Translations under genes and position numbers: made by a program | Origin: Leptospira kanakyensis | GTDB lineage: Bacteria; Spirochaetota; Leptospiria; Leptospirales; Leptospiraceae | Reading direction: 5' to 3' | Length of the DNA stretch: 64,000 bases | NCBI RefSeq assembly: GCF_004769235.1 | Contig: NZ_RQFG01000018.1 | Coordinates: 1 to 64,000, forward strand | The notes under the pieces: model-generated | Told to the model about the DNA's origin: nothing | Database searches by the model: none | The model's input: the letters and a program-made list of their open reading frames with translations, nothing else | Shown here: positions 35,763-43,715 of the stretch, in pieces | How the letters are laid out: each line of letters opens with the position of its first letter | Numbering within the stretch: the first letter of the stretch is position 1

Positions 35763-37126
35763 AGAATCATTATTTCTTTTTAGTATTTTGTTTGATATCT
35801 TGTACACAAACTCCATTCACAGAAGGAACATCTCAAGATAAAGTTAAAGTAAATTGGGCTGCCGCTGGTGCAATATCTGAAAATTCGGCAGTTCTTACTT
35901 GGGAATGCTCTTCTAAATCACTAGGTTTTGTGAATCTATCTGGTACTCAAACGAATCGATTTGATACATCATTTTTTGAATCGACACTTCATGCGGTACC
36001 TGTTAACGGATTGAAGGATAATGAATTGTTTCGAATGATTCCTTCTTGCGGATCTTCTGAATCAGGAATCGGATTCCCTGCTGAATTTAGAACTTCTGCT
36101 AGTCTTGAAACACTCTATAAAAGAGGTTTTTGGATTGTTGGGGGAACTGGTTCTGATAATTCACCTGTATCTCAAATAGATTTTTATGATCCAGTAAACG
36201 ACCAATGGATTTCAGGAATCACTAACATACCAACTCCACGTATCAATGCACAAGTTGTGAGTCATCTCGGTAAAATATATATTATGGGTGGAATAACTAA
36301 GGTCGCAAATACAAATACATATACTGTAAGTAGAAGGGTTGAAGTATATGATCCTTTGGTAGGAAGATGGGAAACTTTATCTGATATGCCCAATACATTA
36401 CAGGGAGGATTGGCTGCCTCTATAGGTGATGAAATCTTTGTTATTTCAGGTACAACAAGTCTTGATATGACTACAGGTACTGTTTTGAATACGGTATACC
36501 GATTTCTTCCTGGAGTAGGAGTTGGAGGTCAATGGTCTAATTATACTTCAAGTACAAGTATCTTTGGAAGAGTTGATATGAGTTCTTGCGATTACAATGG
36601 AAGTATTTTCATTACAGGCGGAAGGTTTTATCAAGATGGCCTCGCATACGGTACATCTGACGCTTATATTCCGTCTTTGAACTCCACAACCGGCAAAATA
36701 GAAGCATCAATTTCCATAGCACGACATGGAGCCGGTGCTGCATGTTATCGACCTAAAGCGGATGATCTTTATAACTCAGATCCGCCTATTTTCTTAATCG
36801 CAGGAGGTTCAACTAGTACTAATTTAAATCAACCGGTTACTTCGATTGCTGCATCGAACCGATTTGAGTTTATGGGTTTGGCTGGTCAGACAAATTCTTT
36901 TACTACCGGATCAAATCTTCCGGAATCACTATATGCGCCGTCAATGGAAATTGACTATTCAAGCAGAAAAGCATACCTTTTTGGTGGAGCAACATCAATC
37001 AATTTACCTGGAAATAAAGTGAGGACTTTGGATTTAACAAATATCACAGGAAATCCATGGGTTGAATCATCAACTACTATGCCTAGAGCTAGATTTGGTC
37101 ATAAAGTAGTGATACTAAGTAGGTAA
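35759..37126 (+). CDS. Kelch-repeat lipoprotein
   Basis: 455 residues starting at a TTG that overlaps the preceding stop (TTGA); the signal sequence ends in CLISC, a lipobox. Residues about 125-455 form a Kelch-type propeller: WIVGGTG, IYIMGGITK, IFVISGTT, IFITGGRF, IFLIAGGS and AYLFGGATS, each after a strand and with YDP/W elements (FYDPVNDQW, VYDPLVGRW). An Ig-like segment lies between residues 30 and 115. Probably a surface ligand-binding protein of the operon, partner of the NHL protein. Confidence 0.75.
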   Translation: MKNHYFFLVFCLISCTQTPFTEGTSQDKVKVNWAAAGAISENSAVLTWECSSKSLGFVNLSGTQTNRFDTSFFESTLHAVPVNGLKDNELFRMIPSCGSSESGIGFPAEFRTSASLETLYKRGFWIVGGTGSDNSPVSQIDFYDPVNDQWISGITNIPTPRINAQVVSHLGKIYIMGGITKVANTNTYTVSRRVEVYDPLVGRWETLSDMPNTLQGGLAASIGDEIFVISGTTSLDMTTGTVLNTVYRFLPGVGVGGQWSNYTSSTSIFGRVDMSSCDYNGSIFITGGRFYQDGLAYGTSDAYIPSLNSTTGKIEASISIARHGAGAACYRPKADDLYNSDPPIFLIAGGSTSTNLNQPVTSIAASNRFEFMGLAGQTNSFTTGSNLPESLYAPSMEIDYSSRKAYLFGGATSINLPGNKVRTLDLTNITGNPWVESSTTMPRARFGHKVVILSR

Positions 37127-37128
37127 AA

Positions 37129-37713
37129 ATGAAAAACTTTATTTTCATTTGTTGTTTATTTGTATCATCTACATTGATATCTCAAGAAATTTCTGAAATT
37201 ACAATTAATTTCAGAAATGCACTAAAAACTAAAAACTTTGATTTAGCTGAGAATCTACTCACTGAAATGAGAAAAGAAGATCTTGAGTTAGCTAAGTATG
37301 AACTATTGGAGACCGAGTTATGGATTGAAAAAGGCGAATCATTATATCAAAACAATCAATTCAAAAGTGCATTTCCTTATTTTAAAAATGCTTATGAGAG
37401 GTGGAGAACAAATAACTTTGTAAGAGATCGTTATAATGAATTGAATTCAAAAGTTCTTAAAGATGAAAATTCAAATGTAAATATGAAAAATTCAAAAATT
37501 CAATCGGCTGGTTTAGCAACTAATAATAAAGAGATTATTGGGGAATTACAAATATTGAACAGTCATTTGCAAAATTTAACTTCTGGAATAAATTCGATTG
37601 ATGAAAGAATGGAAAAATTGATTCAAGAGAATTCAAGAAATAATGCCTTACTGGTAACGGCTATAAGCATTCAAAGTTTGGTTTTACTTATTTTCTTAAT
37701 TAAAAGGAAATAA
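37129..37713 (+). CDS. Exported TPR-like protein with C-terminal membrane anchor
   Basis: 194 residues. A signal peptide (about 1-18) is followed by a helical region resembling a single TPR pair (LWIEKGESLYQNNQFKSAFPYFKNAY), then a predicted coiled coil (about 130-170) and a C-terminal hydrophobic helix ending LIKRK. It looks like a membrane-anchored scaffold. Last gene of the RHS operon, two bases after the Kelch gene. No family named. Confidence 0.55.
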   Translation: MKNFIFICCLFVSSTLISQEISEITINFRNALKTKNFDLAENLLTEMRKEDLELAKYELLETELWIEKGESLYQNNQFKSAFPYFKNAYERWRTNNFVRDRYNELNSKVLKDENSNVNMKNSKIQSAGLATNNKEIIGELQILNSHLQNLTSGINSIDERMEKLIQENSRNNALLVTAISIQSLVLLIFLIKRK

Positions 37714-37719
37714 ACTTTT

Positions 37720-37865
37720 CTGAAATTTTAAAAAACCGTACGATTCTGATCAGTACACTTAGCAAATACGGATTTCGTGTGAACAAAACCGAATGGTGGC
37801 ATTATGATTTTTTGGAATGTTCTGGGTTTGAAGTTTTGGACATTCCTTTTGAAGAATTGGAGTAG
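37720..37865 (+). pseudogene. 3' fragment of VanX-like dipeptidase gene
   Basis: The last 48 codons of a VanX gene in an open frame, ending with the same FEELE-stop as the intact gene. The EWWHYDF zinc motif is kept, and only about four residues differ from the intact copy. There is no start and no 5' part. It may be the original 3' end of the locus, displaced when the RHS island arrived. Confidence 0.8.
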
Positions 37866-37893
37866 GGGTTTAAATTTCCACCCAGATAACATT
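37720..37893 (+). repeat. Right copy of 174-bp direct repeat
   Basis: Matches 25261-25434 over its full length, 157 of 174 positions, no gaps. It starts 6 nt after the last operon gene and ends where the tail of a convergent gene begins. The two copies bracket about 12.3 kb of accessory DNA. Confidence 0.9.
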
Positions 37894-37947
37894 CGTTTTG
37901 TGATCTGGTAAAGAAATTCCATCTTCTTCTAAAATAATATTTTTCAA
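37866..37947 (-). pseudogene. C-terminal remnant of a gene convergent to VanX
   Basis: On the minus strand an open frame reads LKNIILEEDGISLPDHKT, then NVIWVEI and a stop. The last seven residues (NVIWVEI) are also present right after the intact VanX gene, but there the frame breaks upstream at once. So an ancestral gene probably ended tail to tail with VanX, and only its end survives here. The family is not recognised. Confidence 0.5.
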
Positions 37948-37956
37948 TCACCACTT

Positions 37957-38093
37957 CCCGCGCCAGCGATAGGAGAGGAAATCCTTCGCATAACAGATTT
38001 TATAATGATATAGGATAGGCTAGCGAAGGATTGGAGCGGATAGCGCGGTCGTTACAAGATTAAATATTAGTTTGTGATGCGATTCGAGGCGCC
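37957..38093 (+). repeat. Dispersed element (CCCGCGCCAGCGAT family), copy 1
   Basis: Starts CCCGCGCCAGCGAT and ends GAGGCGCCC. It shares GGAAATCC, GAAGGATTGGA, AGCGCGGTCGTTACA and the terminal GAGGCGCCC with the reverse strand of 62599-62697. Here the arms AATCCTTCG/CGAAGGATT enclose an extra ~40-nt AT-rich loop. It lies at the right edge of the RHS island. Confidence 0.65.
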
Positions 38094-38126
38094 CGAAGAA
38101 AATAGGAAATAGTATTTATAAAATAA

Positions 38127-38160
38127 AAAAGCACCGAAGTTTCCCTCGATGCTTTTCAAG
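38127..38160 (-). terminator. Terminator after the MaoC operon
   Basis: On the minus strand AGCATCGA (38155 downward) pairs with TCGGTGCT (one G-U pair), followed by TTTTTT. It sits about 60 bp beyond the stop of the MaoC gene at 38216. Confidence 0.6.
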
Positions 38161-38215
38161 TTTTTGATTCCGTTTTGATTCTGTATTTGCGAATCAGAAA
38201 GAAATCAAAGTTTAG

Positions 38216-38635
38216 TTACACTGCGTTGACGACTAAATCTCCACCGGCTTTCACTTCACCAGCTTCGTTTTTTGCTTCTACAAGTACAGTTACCGTTTTT
38301 TTACCATCTTTTTCAAATTTCTTTTTGATGGTTCCAACGATTGTTAGTTTTTCGCCGAGTTTCGTCATGGCTTTGAAAGTCACACCAAAGTATGCGATGT
38401 CTTTTTGTTCAGCCCAAGAAGTACAAAGTCTTCCTACTTGCGCCATTACGTACATACCATGAGAAATGGTTCCATCAAGACCTGCTTTTCTTGCGAAGTC
38501 AGGATCGTTATGGATAGGGTTAAAATCTCCGGATGCTCCCGCATAACGAACTAAATTTGCATGTTCGATAACCGGGATGTCGAGGGAAGGAAGAGTCTGA
38601 CCAACTTCTACTTTATCAAATTCGATTTTTGCCAT
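38216..38635 (-). CDS. MaoC-family (R)-hydratase / HadB-like dehydratase subunit
   Basis: 139 residues, a single hot-dog fold. The hydratase-2 motif is present: YAGASGDFNPIHNDPDFARKAG (residues about 31-52), with the D and H of DFNPIH as catalytic pair, and ISHGMYVMAQVGRL after it. It would hydrate or dehydrate acyl thioesters, and as a small subunit it likely pairs with the upstream MaoC-N-like protein as in the HadA-HadB dehydratases. Gene gap to that partner is 15 bp, and both lie in an operon with an alpha/beta hydrolase. Confidence 0.85.
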   Translation of the reverse strand: MAKIEFDKVEVGQTLPSLDIPVIEHANLVRYAGASGDFNPIHNDPDFARKAGLDGTISHGMYVMAQVGRLCTSWAEQKDIAYFGVTFKAMTKLGEKLTIVGTIKKKFEKDGKKTVTVLVEAKNEAGEVKAGGDLVVNAV

Positions 38636-38650
38636 TGTTAGCCTCCTTTA

Positions 38651-39094
38651 TTAATCCTTACGAATGAAAATCGCCATCTCAGCAGAAAGGATGGGATCAT
38701 TTTTTTCATCATAGATAGTTGTTTTGAAAGTTACGATTTCTGCTCTTCCTGATTTTACATCAGAAATTTCGGACTGTGCGTACACTTTGCCCGGATACAG
38801 AATTTTGTGGTACGTATACTCTTCTTTTAAGTGAAGGATTTTGGAAAGGTCAATACCGAGTTCGGCCATATCATTCCAAATCTTTGGGTATCCCCAAAAC
38901 ATAATGACAGTAGGGAAAGTTGGTGGAGCAGGAACATCAGAGTATCCGGCTTTCTTTGCTTCTTCTACGTCAAAATAGATTGGGTTTTTTTCGTTGATGG
39001 CGAGGCAAAATTCTTTGATCTTTCCTCGTTCCACTGTGAAATCAAAACGATCTAGTTTTTTTCCAACTATATCTTTGGTTATTGCCATTGGCAT
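38651..39094 (-). CDS. MaoC-N/FAS1-type dehydratase subunit (HadA/C-like)
   Basis: 147 residues, hot-dog fold with the FAS1-like N-terminal dehydratase pattern: [54 protein letters not shown], and [15 protein letters not shown]. This half lacks the catalytic His/Asp and normally forms a heterodimer with a HadB-like subunit, here the next gene. AAGGAG ribosome site 4-5 nt before the ATG at 39094. Role is fatty-acyl or polyketide-type chain metabolism; the precise pathway is unknown. Confidence 0.8.
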   Translation of the reverse strand: MPMAITKDIVGKKLDRFDFTVERGKIKEFCLAINEKNPIYFDVEEAKKAGYSDVPAPPTFPTVIMFWGYPKIWNDMAELGIDLSKILHLKEEYTYHKILYPGKVYAQSEISDVKSGRAEIVTFKTTIYDEKNDPILSAEMAIFIRKD

Positions 39095-39102
39095 TTATCT
39101 CC

Positions 39103-39969
39103 TTAGTGTTTATCGATCCAAGCAACTAACTCTTTGAAGACGATGGCTCTGTCTTTTGGGAGTTCGTTCATGGTTTCGTGGTACAATCCGTCAAAAATTT
39201 TCATTGTTTTGTCTTTGGAGTTTACCTTTTCAAAGGCTTCCAAAGTTCCTTGGACGAGAGCAATTTGGTCCTCTTTTCCATGGAACATATAAATTGGTAC
39301 ATTGATTTTTGTAGCTGATTCCAATGCGAGTCCATAACAGTTGAGTAAGTAGTCACCTAAGTAGGCTCCCACGTTTCCGTGAACCAATGGATCTTTTACA
39401 TAAGCTTCCACCACAGACTTGTCATGCGAAATCATATTGACATCAAGTCCAGTGGGAACTGTCAGAGTGGGTGCTAGTTTTGCTAAAAATCCACCGGCAC
39501 CTTTTTTGATGTCCATCACTAGGTCTGTTTTGACTTTGATGGGAAGGGCACTACAAATGTAAGCATCTAAATCATTTTGGAAGTTGTCTGTGGCAGTATA
39601 AAGAAAGGTAACAGCGGCACCCATAGAGTGACCAAGTAGAGTTACCTTACTGACACCTTCGTTACGTTTGGCGATGTCGATGAGTTCTTTGAGGTCTGCA
39701 AAAAAATCAGAGAAATGAGTGATGACACCGCGGCGTCCATCGGATTTCCCATGACCTCTCGCATCGATGAGGTAAATGGCGTAATTGCGTTCTGCCATGG
39801 CTTCCAACAAAAAGTTGTAACGGCCACCGTGTTCCCCAATGCCGTGGTGGACAACGAGTACACGTTTGACTCCGGACTTTGGACGATAGATTTGGTAATA
39901 AATCGATCCGCCGTCTTTGTTTTGAAAGGTAGACTCCTCACGGGAGTAGGCTTGTTCCCAATTACTCAT
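39103..39969 (-). CDS. Alpha/beta hydrolase, monoacylglycerol-lipase-like
   Basis: About 288 residues from the ATG at 39969; the frame's earlier start at 40041 would overlap the divergent sulfatase. Catalytic triad visible: GHSMGA nucleophile elbow, the Asp in HGKEDQIA, and the His in GLYHETMNE. HHGIGEHGGRY and DARGHGKSDGRRG are typical of the monoacylglycerol-lipase/lysophospholipase (Pfam Hydrolase_4) group. Acts on lipid esters in the cytosol or membrane face. First gene of the operon with the two dehydratase subunits, 8 bp before the first of them. Confidence 0.85.
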   Translation of the reverse strand: MSNWEQAYSREESTFQNKDGGSIYYQIYRPKSGVKRVLVVHHGIGEHGGRYNFLLEAMAERNYAIYLIDARGHGKSDGRRGVITHFSDFFADLKELIDIAKRNEGVSKVTLLGHSMGAAVTFLYTATDNFQNDLDAYICSALPIKVKTDLVMDIKKGAGGFLAKLAPTLTVPTGLDVNMISHDKSVVEAYVKDPLVHGNVGAYLGDYLLNCYGLALESATKINVPIYMFHGKEDQIALVQGTLEAFEKVNSKDKTMKIFDGLYHETMNELPKDRAIVFKELVAWIDKH

Positions 39970-40052
39970 AGATGTCAATGATGGATGATAGAAACCTAAA
40001 AAGAAAGAACTTTTCCTGTTCGTCGGAAACCAGTTTCCCAAACTGGTTCCAT

Positions 40053-42395
40053 ATGCGAGCGACTCTTCCTTTCGCCCTTACGATCTGTTTTTGTCTCCTC
40101 AGCTGTTTGAACAAATCGGAAAGACGTTTCCCCGTGGATTTGGTTTTGGAATTACGAAATGCCAAATCCAAAATCTCTATTTCCAAAGATCCCTTACCCT
40201 ACCATTGGAAAAAAAATCCCGGTCGCCAAAGTAACCTTCCCCTCTCTCGCAAATGGGAAAATACGCAAGTTACATTCAATACAGATAAAGAGATATTTTT
40301 AAACCATTCCTTGGATTCCCTTTTTTTTCCCCCAGGCCAGGAGTATGAATTCAAAGTCACTAAAGGAAATTACGAGTTTTCTTCGCTGATAGGATTGTTA
40401 GGCGAAAAAGAATTCCTAACGCAAATTACTGGAAAATTCAAAATCTATTCAGGGCAAAGCCTTTTAAAGGAATGGGATCTTTCTGGATCTGCGAAGGAGA
40501 GATGGGCTCCGAAAAAAGAAATTTTAGAGATTGGGGAATCTGGTTCCCTCAGGTTCGTTTGGGAAAGTGGAGACAGTTATCTTTTTGTCGGTGAACCTTT
40601 GTTATATCCAGTGGATGAGAATTCATCGGGAAAGAATGGAATCGGACAACCAAAATCTGTGATTCTCATTGTCATTGATTCGGCAAGAAAGGATTTTTTT
40701 GGATCTTATGGGTATCCTCATTCAGTCACACCGGTGATGGACGAGATGGCTAAGGAATCAGTGTTTTTCGAAAATCCATTTGCCAACGGGAACTGGACCA
40801 AACCTTCGATGATGTCATTTTTTCATTCGGAATATTCATCTAACCTTGGTTTGGGGAATTCTTGGTTTTCGACAAAACCCTACCAAAGAAAAGTTTATTA
40901 TGGAAAAAAAAGAGACAACTTAGCCAAAACATTTCGGGAAGCGGGTTACTTTACCCAAACGATTATGAATAATGTTTTCTTTTTGGATTATACAACGGTT
41001 GGTTTGGATTTGGGATTTCATAATTCTTTCCAGGTGGGCATGGACATTGTGGATACAGAGGTTCTCACAAACAAGGCTGTCCAATTTGTTACCGAATACA
41101 AAAACAAACCTTACTTTTTACATTTCAATTTGAACACTCCTCATGCTTCTTATTCTCCACCACCGGAGGATATGGCTGTGGTTCGTTCCCTTGTTCCTTC
41201 CGATGTATTTTACAAATATGAGTCTCCAGTGCAGAGATATTTGGGAGAGATGCATTATACGGATCGGGACATTGGCAGGCTCATCGATACATTAAAAAAA
41301 CAAGGAACCTATGATGAAACCATGATCATTGTCACAGGCGACCACGGGGAATTATTTAGTGCGCATCATGATTATAGTTATCATTTCATTATGCAAACAA
41401 GGTTTGGTCATGGAGAAACTCATTACGATGAAGAAATTAACGTTCCTTACTTTATCAAACTCCCCAAATCCATCCAAGGGAGTTTAGGATCAGAACTTGC
41501 GGGTAATGCAAACGGAAGGCAAATCCGAATTCCAGGCCAGTCTTCTTTGTTGTCTCTCGCTCCCACCATTCTAGGGTTTTTGGATTTATTGCCCAAAGAA
41601 TCCACCTACCGTGGAGTCGATTATTCTTCTTGCATTCGCATAACAGGGATTTGTCCAAAAGAAAATTTCATTTATACTGAAGGAAGGATGTCGGAATCGG
41701 TTCGGACAGAAAATTATAAATACATTCGTCGTTATCCAGGATTTACTACAGTTAGGCGAACATCGGCAGGCGAACCACATACCATGGCAGAAGAATTGTA
41801 TGACCTCACCAAAGACCCAGAGGAAAAAACCAACTTAAGTCCTTTGCCTGAAGGAGATAAACTTTTACAAATCGCAAGAGCAGACTTTCGTCGGGAAAAT
41901 TTCTTAAAACGAAACCACTTGCGGATTTTGATTCCTCCTTGTTCTGAACCCCTTTGTCGTGACTCTCTTTCCTTAAATGTCCAAGGTTCGATTTATGATT
42001 GGGAAGTTTCGGATGCCATCCAACTGGGTTCCGGTTCTGCAAAAACAATTTCCTTACAAAAGGAATCGAAAGCGACAAAAACAAATGCAGGCCTCGGTGA
42101 AGAAGTCGTATTCAAAACTGTGAATCCAGAGCTTGGAGCCTTCTTTAGTTTTTCGCGGAATGGAAAAACGATTCCTGTTCGTTTTGGAAGGTATGGATTG
42201 GAATACCAAAGGTCTATGAGTCACTTAGAAGACTTAATTGTTTCGGAAAGACAACCAGAAGGATTTCCCAATTCTACTTTGCCTTGGGTGTATAACGATG
42301 GTGCCTTTAGTGGAACCAGAGAATCGGAAGTGCAACGTGAGATGGGTAAAGAGGTAAAAAAAATATTAGAAACTTGGGGATACATCCACGAATAA
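40053..42395 (+). CDS. Sulfatase-fold lipoprotein
   Basis: About 780 residues from the ATG at 40053, chosen because it starts a signal sequence with a lipobox (CFCLLSC); an upstream ATG at 39972 lies almost on top of the divergent hydrolase start. The central part is an alkaline-phosphatase-superfamily sulfatase domain: VILIVIDSARKDFFGSYGYP, NWTKPSMMSFFHSEY at the nucleophile site (a Ser, where formylglycine sulfatases have Cys or Ser before P), HFNLNTPHASY, and VTGDHGELFSAH. It more likely hydrolyses or transfers phosphoester head groups than sulfate. The last 170 residues form an extra beta-rich domain. Confidence 0.8.
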   Translation: MRATLPFALTICFCLLSCLNKSERRFPVDLVLELRNAKSKISISKDPLPYHWKKNPGRQSNLPLSRKWENTQVTFNTDKEIFLNHSLDSLFFPPGQEYEFKVTKGNYEFSSLIGLLGEKEFLTQITGKFKIYSGQSLLKEWDLSGSAKERWAPKKEILEIGESGSLRFVWESGDSYLFVGEPLLYPVDENSSGKNGIGQPKSVILIVIDSARKDFFGSYGYPHSVTPVMDEMAKESVFFENPFANGNWTKPSMMSFFHSEYSSNLGLGNSWFSTKPYQRKVYYGKKRDNLAKTFREAGYFTQTIMNNVFFLDYTTVGLDLGFHNSFQVGMDIVDTEVLTNKAVQFVTEYKNKPYFLHFNLNTPHASYSPPPEDMAVVRSLVPSDVFYKYESPVQRYLGEMHYTDRDIGRLIDTLKKQGTYDETMIIVTGDHGELFSAHHDYSYHFIMQTRFGHGETHYDEEINVPYFIKLPKSIQGSLGSELAGNANGRQIRIPGQSSLLSLAPTILGFLDLLPKESTYRGVDYSSCIRITGICPKENFIYTEGRMSESVRTENYKYIRRYPGFTTVRRTSAGEPHTMAEELYDLTKDPEEKTNLSPLPEGDKLLQIARADFRRENFLKRNHLRILIPPCSEPLCRDSLSLNVQGSIYDWEVSDAIQLGSGSAKTISLQKESKATKTNAGLGEEVVFKTVNPELGAFFSFSRNGKTIPVRFGRYGLEYQRSMSHLEDLIVSERQPEGFPNSTLPWVYNDGAFSGTRESEVQREMGKEVKKILETWGYIHE

Positions 42396-42443
42396 TTGCT
42401 CGTATTCGCAAAGGGGTTCGTCTTATCTTAACTAGACAATTGT

Positions 42444-43712
42444 ATGAAAGATTCTTTTATTCCTCCTCGTTTTGAATTTCCCTTTGCTTTAGGACTGGAC
42501 TTAGGTTTTCCCATTCTTTCCAAACTCCTCTTCAATATTGATGGAGTAGAAATAACAAAAGAAGATGAACTGCATCTCAAAGAAATCAAAAATAAAAGGG
42601 TGATGTACTTATCCAACCAACCGAGTGAAATCGAACCTATCATTGCTTATCATATTGCCAGTAAAATCGGAACTAGATTTCATTTTATGACCTCACGTAG
42701 TATATTTAACTGGGCATTTGGTTTGGTGGGAGAGATCATCAAACGAGTGGGTGCTTTTTCTGTCATTGCAGGGACTCTCAATCGTGATGCGATTAAGGTC
42801 GCTAAACAGATATTATCCGAACCAGATGGCAAACTAGTGATGTATCCAGAAGGGATGGTCTCTGGTGAAAATGATAACTTGGTATCATTTATGCCTGGCG
42901 TGGCCCAAGTTTCTTTTTGGGGATTGGAAGCAGCTCTTTCAAAAGATCCGAAAGCCGAGTTATGGATCCAACCTAGCTTTGTGAAATATAAAATTTCCGG
43001 TTCCCGTGATTCGATCCTTGCTGACATTGAAACTTCTCTTTCTCGGATTGAACGCAAACTTAAACTTTATCCTGGTGGAAGAACCTTACTCCGTAGGTTT
43101 TTAACTGTAGGTCGAGTGATGTTGGAAGAAACCGAATTTGAATTGGGAATTCCAAGATCGGAGACTGATGGAAAGGATTTTGATTACCGGTTGGGTCGGG
43201 CAAGGCATACGGCTCTTAACCTGGCGGCTTCCATTTTAAATGTGAAGTTTCATGAATCGGACAATGCCATCCAAAAAATTCGAATTCTATTTATGTCTTT
43301 GGATAGTTTGGCTGCAGGGGCTCCACTCTCCTCTACACCAAAAAATCTGACGGATCAAAATATCCGTCGTGCCAAACAACTAGTGGACACAGCGTACGCA
43401 TTTATCATCACCAAACCTAAAAATTTAATCCAATGGCCGTCTGCGGAACGATTGATGGAATGGATTTGTAGTTTTGAAAAACATATTTTTGGAAAAACAG
43501 AAACCAGAGCAAAGGTTGCCCATGTAGTTGTAGCACCTGCCTTTTCTTTGGCGCCGTACTACCAAACGTACCAATCGAACAAAAAGGAAGCCATCCAAAG
43601 TTTACTCGGTGAGATTCGAAAAGAAATGGAAGTCCTTATGGAACGAGGGAAAAAGATAAGTGAGCCAATCGTCCCACCTTATTCTGTGGGACTCGATTTA
43701 CAAATTGGTTAA
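42444..43712 (+). CDS. PlsC-like acyltransferase with altered HX4D motif
   Basis: 422 residues. The fold looks like a 1-acylglycerol-3-phosphate acyltransferase: VMYLSNQPSEIEPIIAYH at the site of the block I motif, VIAGTLNRDAIKVAK, and VMYPEGMVSGEND as the block III YPEG motif. At block I the usual H-x4-D (as in SNHQSYLDP) is Q-x4-E (SNQPSEIEP), so transferase activity is doubtful or altered. The C-terminal 200 residues are a separate helical region. Follows the sulfatase gene in the same direction. Confidence 0.65.
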   Translation: MKDSFIPPRFEFPFALGLDLGFPILSKLLFNIDGVEITKEDELHLKEIKNKRVMYLSNQPSEIEPIIAYHIASKIGTRFHFMTSRSIFNWAFGLVGEIIKRVGAFSVIAGTLNRDAIKVAKQILSEPDGKLVMYPEGMVSGENDNLVSFMPGVAQVSFWGLEAALSKDPKAELWIQPSFVKYKISGSRDSILADIETSLSRIERKLKLYPGGRTLLRRFLTVGRVMLEETEFELGIPRSETDGKDFDYRLGRARHTALNLAASILNVKFHESDNAIQKIRILFMSLDSLAAGAPLSSTPKNLTDQNIRRAKQLVDTAYAFIITKPKNLIQWPSAERLMEWICSFEKHIFGKTETRAKVAHVVVAPAFSLAPYYQTYQSNKKEAIQSLLGEIRKEMEVLMERGKKISEPIVPPYSVGLDLQIG

Positions 43713-43715
43713 TCG

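Noticed and set aside
37728..37922. Minus-strand frame of 64 codons across the right VanX repeat
   Set aside because: It is antisense to the VanX 3' fragment in another frame; the plausible convergent-gene tail uses a different frame.
39970..40052. Longer start for the sulfatase gene at 39972 and for the hydrolase at 40041
   Set aside because: Each would overlap the other divergent gene; the lipobox and the family N-termini favour 40053 and 39969.
41628..41650. GCATAACAG box inside the sulfatase gene
   Set aside because: Same box as the attC-like left halves, but inside a conserved gene with no paired box, so coincidence.
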